Source of the DNA: Chitinophagaceae bacterium
GTDB taxonomy: Bacteria; Bacteroidota; Bacteroidia; Chitinophagales; Chitinophagaceae
DNA length: 64,000 bases
Assembly: GCA_017307755.1 (NCBI GenBank)
Contig: JAFKGQ010000004.1
Span: 434,001 to 498,000 of the forward strand
Reading direction: 5' to 3'
Of the stretch, positions 16,428-23,030 are shown in pieces. Made by a program: the position numbers and the translations under genes. The stretch's first letter is position 1. Each line of letters opens with the position of its first letter. The notes under the pieces are model-generated. The model did not search any database and was not told the DNA's origin. It saw only the letters and a program-made list of their open reading frames with translations.

Positions 16428-17825
16428 ATGAACAACACGTACACCGACCTGGTGACGCAAACCTTCAATTTTCCGCAAGAAGGATTTGAAGTCAAAGATG
16501 CTTACCTTCAATTCAACGGCCTGGATCTGAAAGCGCTCATCGACAAGTATGGCACTCCTATGAAGCTGACCTATCTGCCCAAGATCGGGATGCAGATCAG
16601 GAAGGCCAAGAAGATGTTTGCCAATGCTATCAAGCGTCATCATTACGAGGGGAAGTATTTCTATTGTTATTGTACCAAGAGCTCTCATTTCTCTTTTATC
16701 GTGGAGGAGGCTTTGAACCATGACATCCATCTGGAAACCTCCTATGCCTACGACATCGAGATCATCAAAAAGCTATATGCCCGTAAGAAGATCACGAAAG
16801 AAACCTATATTATTTGCAACGGGTTCAAACAAAAGCCCTATACCAGCCGGATTGCCAGCCTGCTGAACAGCGGCTTCAAAAATGTGGTCCCCATCCTGGA
16901 CAATAAGGATGAGCTGCAACAATACAAACGCTCGGTAAAAGTACCTTTTAAACTGGGTATCCGGGTGGCGGCGGAAGAAGAACCGAATTTCCCTTTCTAT
17001 ACCTCCCGTCTGGGTTTCCGCGCCCGGGATGTGTTGGAGTTCTATGTAGACAAGATCGAAGGCAATGAGGACAGGTTTCAGTTGAAGATGTTGCATATCT
17101 TTCTTAACAAAGGCATCAAGGACGACATCTATTACTGGTCCGAGCTGAATAAAGTGATCAACCTTTACTGTCAGCTGAAAAAGATATGTCCCGAGCTGGA
17201 CTCCATCAACATCGGCGGCGGCTTCCCTATCAAGCACTCTTTAGGCTTTGAATACGATTACCAGTTCATGATCAATGAGATCGTGGGAAATATCAAAAAG
17301 GCCTGCAAGCGCAGCAATGTCCCTATGCCGAATATTTTCACCGAATTTGGCAGTTATACGGTGGGAGAGAGCATGGCGCATATCTACAGTGTCATCGGAC
17401 AAAAGATGCAGAACGACCGGGAGATCTGGTATATGATCGATTCCTCTTTTATCACCACGCTGCCCGATACCTGGGGCATCGGGGAGCGTTTTCTCATGCT
17501 GCCGATCAATAAATGGGACGTGGAATACCAACGTGTGGTGCTGGGCGGCATCACCTGCGACAGCCATGATTACTATGATTCCGAAGAACATATCAATGAA
17601 GTGTTCCTGCCCAAGATCATCAATGGGGAACCTCTCTACGTGGGCTTTTTTCACACGGGGGCTTATCAGGACCAGATCAGCGGATATGGAGGCATCAAGC
17701 ACTGTCTGATCCCTTCACCCAAGCATGTCATCGTGGGGCACGATAAGAACGGGAAGCTGGTGGACTGGGTATATGCCAAGGAGCAAACGGCCCAGAGCAT
17801 GTTGAAGATATTGGGATACAAGTAG
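16428..17825 (+). CDS. speA: Arginine decarboxylase, Bacteroidota short form (PLP fold type III)
   Basis: A 465-residue PLP enzyme that likely decarboxylates arginine to agmatine for polyamine synthesis. It is much shorter than E. coli SpeA (about 630-660 residues) but matches the Bacteroidota form. The PLP lysine is probably Lys84 in YCYCTKSSH. INIGGGFP is the PLP-phosphate Gly loop and GGITCDSHDYYD holds the active-site Cys and Asp of the C-terminal beta domain. No agmatinase gene is next to it, unlike in many relatives. A near match to a -7 box (CACATTTG) lies about 65 bases upstream. Substrate is inferred from the family; ornithine or diaminopimelate are less likely. Confidence 0.85.
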   Translation: MNNTYTDLVTQTFNFPQEGFEVKDAYLQFNGLDLKALIDKYGTPMKLTYLPKIGMQIRKAKKMFANAIKRHHYEGKYFYCYCTKSSHFSFIVEEALNHDIHLETSYAYDIEIIKKLYARKKITKETYIICNGFKQKPYTSRIASLLNSGFKNVVPILDNKDELQQYKRSVKVPFKLGIRVAAEEEPNFPFYTSRLGFRARDVLEFYVDKIEGNEDRFQLKMLHIFLNKGIKDDIYYWSELNKVINLYCQLKKICPELDSINIGGGFPIKHSLGFEYDYQFMINEIVGNIKKACKRSNVPMPNIFTEFGSYTVGESMAHIYSVIGQKMQNDREIWYMIDSSFITTLPDTWGIGERFLMLPINKWDVEYQRVVLGGITCDSHDYYDSEEHINEVFLPKIINGEPLYVGFFHTGAYQDQISGYGGIKHCLIPSPKHVIVGHDKNGKLVDWVYAKEQTAQSMLKILGYK

Positions 17826-17846
17826 CTTTTCTGTTAAAATCATTGT

Positions 17847-18302
17847 ATGACCCTTAGATACTTCCTCCTCATCGCACTGCTTGCGACGACGGGTGTGGTC
17901 CGTGCTCAATCCGCGCAAGACTCTGTCAGGGCTGCCGTGGGATTGTTGTTCACGGCCATGAAAAATGCCGATAGCGCCCAACTGGCGGCTGCCTTTGACG
18001 ACAGCGCCGTCCTACAGACTATTGTTGTAGACAGCTCAGGCAAGGCAACTGCGCACAGCTATCCAGTGACTGAATTTGCGACAGCCATCGGACGGCTGCC
18101 CAAAGGCGCTGCAGACGAACAAATCCAGATAGAAACGCTGAAGATCGACGGCCCGCTTGCTTCGGTGTGGGCGCCGTATCATTTTTATTACAATGGTACT
18201 TTACTCCATTGTGGAGTGGATTGTTTCCAATTGATCCGGTCGAAGGGAGTATGGAAGATCCTTTATATCGTGGATACGCGGAAAAAGGGCGCCTGTGATT
18301 AG
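17847..18302 (+). CDS. Secreted NTF2-like (SnoaL/DUF4440-type) protein
   Basis: A 151-residue protein with a signal peptide (MTLRYFLLIALLATTGVVRAQ). The mature part has the NTF2-like order: a helix with LFTAMKNADSAQLAAAFDD, then strands ending in SVWAPYHFYYNG, CGVDCFQLIR and WKILYIVDTRKK. Two Cys residues (HCGVDC) are close together. The fold is a small cone-shaped barrel that may bind small molecules or act as a simple enzyme; no catalytic assignment is possible. Its stop lies 10 bases before the converging gene at 18313. Confidence 0.78.
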   Translation: MTLRYFLLIALLATTGVVRAQSAQDSVRAAVGLLFTAMKNADSAQLAAAFDDSAVLQTIVVDSSGKATAHSYPVTEFATAIGRLPKGAADEQIQIETLKIDGPLASVWAPYHFYYNGTLLHCGVDCFQLIRSKGVWKILYIVDTRKKGACD

Positions 18303-18312
18303 TAATATAGGA

Positions 18313-19620
18313 TTACTTACTATTAGAAGGCATATTTTTTAGCCTATATTTCTTGTTGACCCTGGGATTATTGAAATACTTGTCAAGATCTCTCAGCTGC
18401 TCCTCCGTCATACTGCTCGTTTCTTCCAGGGGTACATCTATTAACTGTACCTGGGTTTGTTTAAGCTCATTCTTCAGGGCGGTGATCTTCTTTGTGATCT
18501 CCATATCTTTTTCTCCCACCAGGGCGTTGTCACGTTTAGTATACTCCAGCCGCTTGATGCTGCTGCGGACAAGCCCTGCCTGGTTTTGCTCGGCCGTCAG
18601 TTGGGGGGCTACGGCTTCTTTTACAGGTACCAATGCTACGCCTACGCTGGGTAATATAGTCCCGGCCGTCTTGGCATCCTGGCTGCTGGCGGAGGAAAAG
18701 ATGGTGCCACCCAAGGCCGTCGTGGCTGTGCTCATATCAAAATCCGTACGGGTATTCTTGGTCTTCTTTATTTTTTTATCCAGGGTGAAGAAAGCATATT
18801 TCAGCCGGAGGATATAAGTATCGATGTTTTTGACGGCCAGATCATAATCTGCCCGCATATAAGGATAGTTCAGGGCATCTTTTACATAGATGCGGATGGT
18901 GGCCGTATCCCGCATAAAGATCTTGTTGGTCCCAACAAAATAGAGGATCAGGAGCTTTTGCTTGCTGCTATCCGTATCTTTTACAAAATCATAGGCAGGG
19001 CTCCAGGTGAAGTCATCGTTACAGTCCTTTATAACTGAATTGGTCTTTATAGGTATGCTGGAGTAGAAATTGATACTTTCAATAGGATAAGTACCTGTCT
19101 CGCATTGTACCTTAAAGCTGATGGTGTCTCCTTCATCCATATATAAGACATTGCTCACGGTAGGTTTTACGTGCGAGGCTATGATATCGGTGGTAAAAAA
19201 AACGATGGTGAAGGATGTGTCTATCCGTTCTTTGGGGTTATTCAGGTTTTGCACCCCGATATTTACCTTGTATTCATTGTCATATTTCAGCCGGCCGGAG
19301 AGAAAATAGGATCTGTCCGCCCTAAAGGTCAGCAGCCCATTCTCTTTGATCTTCATGCCCACAGGCGCATTCTTCATAAAAAAGAAATATTTGCCGGGGT
19401 CCCGGTTGATCTCCAGCTGATAAGTGAGGACGCTGTCGACATGTAGGGAAAAATAAGGGTTGAGATTCCTTATCCGCAAGGTAGAGTCGTCAGGAAGCCT
19501 TACCGTGTCCGACAGGGCCATGGGAATATGAAAGACGGGGTTCTGGGAAAACGCGCTATCGGAAAAAGCCAAGCCTACCACCAAAAGCCAAAACTGAAAA
19601 ACTTTCACGGGTTTAATCAT
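18313..19620 (-). CDS. Secreted protein with cadherin/Ig-like repeats and C-terminal helical region
   Basis: A 435-residue protein of unknown function with a signal peptide (KVFQFWLLVVGLAFSDSAFSQ). Residues about 30-270 look like two or three beta-sandwich domains (repeats of LTYQLEINRDPGKYFF, GLLTFRADRSYF and DEGDTISFKVQCETG type). The remainder is helical and charged, with coiled-coil character near 345-395 (EKDMEITKKITALKNELKQTQVQL). It is probably periplasmic or cell-surface. No clear domain family is recognised. It stands alone, converging with the NTF2-like gene. Confidence 0.7.
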   Translation of the reverse strand: MIKPVKVFQFWLLVVGLAFSDSAFSQNPVFHIPMALSDTVRLPDDSTLRIRNLNPYFSLHVDSVLTYQLEINRDPGKYFFFMKNAPVGMKIKENGLLTFRADRSYFLSGRLKYDNEYKVNIGVQNLNNPKERIDTSFTIVFFTTDIIASHVKPTVSNVLYMDEGDTISFKVQCETGTYPIESINFYSSIPIKTNSVIKDCNDDFTWSPAYDFVKDTDSSKQKLLILYFVGTNKIFMRDTATIRIYVKDALNYPYMRADYDLAVKNIDTYILRLKYAFFTLDKKIKKTKNTRTDFDMSTATTALGGTIFSSASSQDAKTAGTILPSVGVALVPVKEAVAPQLTAEQNQAGLVRSSIKRLEYTKRDNALVGEKDMEITKKITALKNELKQTQVQLIDVPLEETSSMTEEQLRDLDKYFNNPRVNKKYRLKNMPSNSK

Positions 19621-19733
19621 ATTCTTGGATAAAAAGGTGTAATTGAAGCTCGAAATTAAAACAATCGGGCTAAAAATCAGGCAAACAAATAAAGAAAGTC
19701 CTTATTCGTCGCCCGTTAACACCAATAGGATGC

Positions 19734-19764
19734 AAAAAAAGCCCCTCCAGGAATGAAGGGGCTT
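19734..19764 (-). terminator. Terminator of the hsp20 gene (minus strand)
   Basis: On the minus strand AAGCCCCT pairs with AGGGGCTT around a 10-base loop and is followed by a run of T (seven A residues at 19734-19740 on the plus strand). It lies about 115 bases after the hsp20 stop. Confidence 0.75.
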
Positions 19765-19783
19765 AAACCAAAACCAACTGCTT

Positions 19784-19837
19784 ATGAAATCGGTAGATTC
19801 ACGAACGCCATTGAAAATGACATTGATTCGTGAGTAA
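19784..19837 (+). other. Structured segment with a 17-codon ORF
   Basis: An ATG preceded by AACCAAAACCAACTGCTT opens a 17-codon frame ending in TAA at 19835. A stem TCACGAA/TTCGTGA (19799-19805 and 19827-19833) encloses an inner CATT-GAA-AATG hairpin. It could be a small peptide, part of the hsp20 3' UTR on the other strand, or a small RNA. I see no homology that decides. Confidence 0.25.
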
Positions 19838-19878
19838 AAATCTAAGTTTTTATGAAACGTTCTGTTAAAATATCTTGA

Positions 19879-20310
19879 TTACTGGATCGATATCTGTTTG
19901 GTGCTTTCCTTTTCCTGTTCCTTTTTAGGCAGCAGGAGCCTCAGGACACCATTTTCATATTTAGCCTGGATACCATTCGCATCAATACGGTCGTCCAGAT
20001 TGAAAGTGCGTTTGAAGCTCTTGAAAGAGAATTCCTTACGTACCGTCTTATAGTCATCGGTCTTTGTTTCTTCCTTCTTTTCGAAGGCAATGGTCAACTG
20101 ACCTTTGTCGATGGACAGCTGAAAATCTTCCTTGCTGCGACCGGGAGCGCTCAACTCAAGATGATAAGCATCTTTTGTCTCATGAATGTTCACCGGGGGA
20201 AAGCCAAAATTGCTTTCACGACCCCAACTGGCGGGGAAATCCTGGAAGAATTCGTCTACAAAGCTGGACAGGTTCCTGGCGGGATGATTGTTAACTTTTA
20301 CGAGTGTCAT
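19879..20310 (-). CDS. Hsp20/alpha-crystallin small heat-shock protein
   Basis: A 143-residue chaperone that holds unfolded proteins. The N-terminus is MTLVKVNNHPARNLSSFVDEFFQD. The alpha-crystallin domain covers about residues 40-135 (FPPVNIHETKDAYHLELSAPGRSKEDFQLSIDKGQL, then FKSFKRTFNLDDRIDANGIQ and YENGVLRLLLPKKE). The short C-terminal tail has KQISIQ, which may serve as the I-x-I oligomerisation motif. No CIRCE-like heat-shock element was seen upstream. A terminator lies at 19734-19764. Confidence 0.93.
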   Translation of the reverse strand: MTLVKVNNHPARNLSSFVDEFFQDFPASWGRESNFGFPPVNIHETKDAYHLELSAPGRSKEDFQLSIDKGQLTIAFEKKEETKTDDYKTVRKEFSFKSFKRTFNLDDRIDANGIQAKYENGVLRLLLPKKEQEKESTKQISIQ

Positions 20311-20511
20311 AGTGCGTTCTTATTTAAGTTTATCAATTTTGTTTGACGATGAGAGGGGATCAAACCATGTACCATGAGCCAAAAACGACTTTTCCCTGGA
20401 ATTTTTGACGGATTTTGCCAAATCAGGCCTGATTTTAAGTGCCATAATTGCATTTGCCGCTTGGTTTTTATGACATTTGGTCCGATCGGGGACTTCGCTC
20501 AACTTTTTACC

Positions 20512-20519
20512 TACTTTTG
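20512..20519 (+). promoter_or_regulatory. -7 box for bacilliredoxin gene
   Basis: TACTTTTG matches TAnnTTTG and lies about 60 bases before the ATG at 20582. The rest of the 271-base gap after hsp20 shows nothing else convincing. Confidence 0.5.
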
Positions 20520-20581
20520 TGTTTACAGTAGTAAGGCACTATGCCTCATGTTATATCCAACTTTTTTAAACATCATTAAAA

Positions 20582-20995
20582 ATGTATCCAGCAGAAATAG
20601 TACAACCGATGAAGGAAGAACTCACAGATAATGGGTTCGATGAATTACTGACTTCCTCAGCAGTGGAGGATCAATTAAAGAGATCCGGAACCACCCTGGT
20701 AATGGTAAATTCCGTATGTGGATGCTCTGCCGGCTCGGCTCGTCCGGGTGTGTTGATGGCTGTAGCGAACAGTTCCAAAAAACCCGATTTCCTTACTACC
20801 AGCTTTGCTGGTTTTGATATGGAGGCGGTAAGCACGTTGCGTCAGCATTTATTACCTTATCCTCCTTCTTCTCCGGCCATTGCCTTGTTTAAGGATGGTC
20901 AACTGGTGCATATGATCGAGCGCCATCAGATAGAGGGGCGTCCTGCTCAAGTGATCGCGCATAATCTGATCGCCGCTTTTAATGAGTATTGTTAA
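20582..20995 (+). CDS. BrxA/BrxB (YphP-type) bacilliredoxin
   Basis: A 137-residue thioredoxin-fold protein. The active site is VCGCSAG with Cys46 and Cys48, the CGC motif of the YphP/BrxA family, which removes bacillithiol from proteins in organisms that make it. Other family marks: MYPAEIVQPMKEELTDNGF at the N-terminus, ARPGVLMA after the motif, and the C-terminal IAAFNEYC. Bacillithiol use in this organism is an inference from the family. A clean terminator follows. Confidence 0.92.
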   Translation: MYPAEIVQPMKEELTDNGFDELLTSSAVEDQLKRSGTTLVMVNSVCGCSAGSARPGVLMAVANSSKKPDFLTTSFAGFDMEAVSTLRQHLLPYPPSSPAIALFKDGQLVHMIERHQIEGRPAQVIAHNLIAAFNEYC

Positions 20996-21020
20996 GCAAT
21001 CAGAGTTTTCATAGTAATAG

Positions 21021-21048
21021 ACCCTCTGGTTTTCCAGAGGGTTTTTTT
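21021..21048 (+). terminator. Terminator after bacilliredoxin gene
   Basis: ACCCTCTGG (21021-21029) and CCAGAGGGT (21034-21042) form a perfect 9-bp stem with a TTTT loop, followed by T residues. Confidence 0.93.
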
Positions 21049-21103
21049 ATGCCCAGCCCCGGGCATAGCACCCAAATTTGGAGAGAGTAGTTTTTTAGAG
21101 GAT

Positions 21104-21112
21104 TTTTCCACA
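21104..21112 (+). promoter_or_regulatory. DnaA-box-like 9-mer
   Basis: TTTTCCACA differs from the DnaA box TTATCCACA at one position. It is the first of three such sites in the 364-base gap between the bacilliredoxin gene and lgt. Confidence 0.4.
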
Positions 21113-21114
21113 TC

Positions 21115-21123
21115 TGTGTATAA
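21115..21123 (-). promoter_or_regulatory. DnaA-box-like 9-mer
   Basis: The minus strand reads TTATACACA, a perfect fit to the relaxed DnaA consensus TTATNCACA. It is 2 bases from the preceding box and on the opposite strand. Confidence 0.45.
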
Positions 21124-21161
21124 TCCACGAAACACAAACAGGGCCTAAATTTCACAAAAAA

Positions 21162-21181
21162 AGTGTTCCCCGTGGAACACT
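21162..21181. promoter_or_regulatory. parS-like palindrome
   Basis: Eight-base arms AGTGTTCC and GGAACACT surround CCGT. The central 16 bases TGTTCCCCGTGGAACA match the parS pattern TGTTNCACGTGNAACA except at position 7 (C for A). ParB binding is inferred from this likeness. It lies between the DnaA-box-like sites. No second parS-like site was noticed in the window. Confidence 0.45.
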
Positions 21182-21214
21182 CGTGTGGAACGAGATTCCC
21201 CAATCTTTAGTATC

Positions 21215-21223
21215 TGTGGAAAA
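21215..21223 (-). promoter_or_regulatory. DnaA-box-like 9-mer
   Basis: The minus strand reads TTTTCCACA, the same one-mismatch box as at 21104-21112 but in opposite orientation. An AT-rich stretch follows (about 21220-21250). Two small hairpins lie beyond it: AGATGCC/GGCATCT at 21258-21274 and GGCC-GAA-GGCC at 21276-21286. Confidence 0.4.
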
Positions 21224-21398
21224 TTATTTTTTGAATGTGATTGAAAATGTGTGCAAAAGATGCCACAGGCATCTTGGCCGAAGGCCCATTATTAGATATT
21301 TGCGGTAGACGGGTTATATTTTGAACAATCCGGCTGCCGCAATAAACTCCTCATCCTCTATTCTTTCTATAGAGTATACTTGTTTGACCTTTTTAATG

Positions 21399-21406
21399 TA
21401 GGTTTG
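21399..21406 (+). promoter_or_regulatory. -7 box for lgt
   Basis: TAGGTTTG matches TAnnTTTG. It ends 6 bases before the lgt ATG at 21413, again implying a very short or absent leader. Confidence 0.5.
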
Positions 21407-21412
21407 CGGGGT

Positions 21413-22726
21413 ATGTATCCCAACCTTTATTACGCTTTAAAGGACCTGTTCGGAATCCAGGCACCATTTTTACGGGTAGTCAATACATTTGGTTTCTTTG
21501 TAGCCCTTTCATTTATAGCGGCTGCTGTTACCCTGTCCAGGGAATTACTCCGAAAAGAACGGGAAGGTCTGTTACAGGGTAGGGACCAGCTGGTACTCAT
21601 CGGCAAGCCGGCTAGCGCTACCGAATTGCTTCTGAATTTTATTCTGGGTTTTGTCGTGGGTTTTAAGTTTATCGGGCTTTTTGTTTCCAATAGCCCCCTG
21701 GCTGCAAATCCTCAGGACTTTCTGAAATCCTCGGAAGGGAGCTGGCCAGCAGGTATTGTGCTGGGACTTTTGCTGGCAGGATGGAAATGGTATGAGAAGA
21801 ATAAGCAAAAATTAGCGCAGCCCCAGGAGAAGAAGATCCGGATATGGCCCCATGACAGGGTGGGGGACCTCACGCTCTATGCTGCACTTTTTGGATTTGC
21901 CGGCGCTAAAGTATTCAATAGTCTGGAAACCTGGGATGACTTTGTAAAAGACCCTATAGATTCCCTATTCTCTTTCAGCGGTCTTACTTTTTATGGCGGC
22001 CTTATTTGCGCCGCAATCGCTATCTGGTATTACGCCCGCAAACACGGCATCGGCTTCTGGTATCTCAACGACGCCGCGGCTCCTGGTCTTATGTTGGCTT
22101 ACGCTATTGGCCGTATAGGTTGCCAGACTTCAGGGGACGGGGACTGGGGCATTCTTAATAGCGCTTATTATACCAACATCGGGGGAAAGCCTGTTCTGGC
22201 TGGCGCCGGTGATTTTCAACGAATTACAGAGCAGTATAAAGAGGTTTACCTACCTCAGTTCGGTGCGCTGGATAAGATCCCGCACCTGGCCGTAAAAGCA
22301 CCATCCTGGCTGCCCGACTGGCTCTTTGCCTATTCCTATCCCCATAACGTAGTAAGTGAAGGCGTACGGATCCCCGGTTGCGATGGTTCCTATTGCAGCC
22401 AGCTGCCTATCCCTGTTTTTCCCACACCTTTTTATGAGACAGTGGTTTGCCTGGGGCTTTTCTTCCTCTTGTGGTCATTGCGCAAAAAACTGAAGGTGCC
22501 CGGGACGCTTTTTGGCATCTATCTGTTTGTCAACGGGGTCGAGCGCTTTTTTGTAGAAAAGATACGTGTCAATACCAAGTATGATATCTTTGGTTTCCAT
22601 CCCACGCAGGCCGAGATCATCTCCTTCCTGCTGATGATCACCGGCGCCATTATCTATTTCAGGCTTAGATCAAGACCACCGCAAAAAGCTCCATCACAGG
22701 AAACATCTGCCGCCCAGAACGTATAG
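21413..22726 (+). CDS. lgt: Prolipoprotein diacylglyceryl transferase
   Basis: A 437-residue inner-membrane enzyme that attaches diacylglycerol to the Cys of prelipoproteins. About seven hydrophobic segments are visible. The signature region reads AYAIGRIGCQTSGDGDWG, a divergent form of the Lgt GRIGN motif. FPTPFYE and NGVERFFVEKIRVN near the C-terminus are family features. It is longer than E. coli Lgt (about 290 residues), owing to an N-terminal loop (RKEREGLLQGRDQLVLIGKPA) and an insert after the signature (residues about 250-310), as in other Bacteroidota forms. I prefer the ATG at 21413 because the in-frame TTG at 21380 precedes the -7 box. Confidence 0.9.
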   Translation: MYPNLYYALKDLFGIQAPFLRVVNTFGFFVALSFIAAAVTLSRELLRKEREGLLQGRDQLVLIGKPASATELLLNFILGFVVGFKFIGLFVSNSPLAANPQDFLKSSEGSWPAGIVLGLLLAGWKWYEKNKQKLAQPQEKKIRIWPHDRVGDLTLYAALFGFAGAKVFNSLETWDDFVKDPIDSLFSFSGLTFYGGLICAAIAIWYYARKHGIGFWYLNDAAAPGLMLAYAIGRIGCQTSGDGDWGILNSAYYTNIGGKPVLAGAGDFQRITEQYKEVYLPQFGALDKIPHLAVKAPSWLPDWLFAYSYPHNVVSEGVRIPGCDGSYCSQLPIPVFPTPFYETVVCLGLFFLLWSLRKKLKVPGTLFGIYLFVNGVERFFVEKIRVNTKYDIFGFHPTQAEIISFLLMITGAIIYFRLRSRPPQKAPSQETSAAQNV

Positions 22727-23030
22727 CCATCTATACAAATGCATCCGGGATCGTCCAATTGGTGAAAATTTTGGCACCGTGCCCGCTATTACTGTAACCT
22801 TCCGGCTAAAATTCCCGTCATATTCCCTGAAAGATTGTCCTGTTGTCAACAAAAGCAACCCCGACGTCTAAAAAATTATCCGCCCCACCGTCCTCAAAGT
22901 AAGTTTGTCTTACCAGCTATCAATCAAATCAGCCATCCGACACAAAGCAATGTACTATGTAATGAATAGTACCAATCTTTGTATTGTAATAAATAAAAAA
23001 TAGTACTTTATAATATAAACGATTACGACA
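22727..23030. other. Intergenic region with TACTAT/ATAGTA operator-like sites
   Basis: A 304-base gap with no gene or RNA seen. Close to the next gene lies an inverted repeat GTACTAT (22952-22958) and ATAGTAC (22966-22972) spaced by 7 bases, and a further half-site AATAGTAC at 22999-23006. These could bind a dimeric repressor controlling the receptor gene at 23031. No exact TAnnTTTG box is present here; AATCTTTG near 22974 has one mismatch. Confidence 0.4.

Noticed and set aside
21049..21412. Reading the region as a proven replication origin
   Set aside because: DnaA-box-like sites and parS-like palindrome are suggestive only; direction of the neighbouring ribosomal operon argues against it, and GC skew could not be computed.
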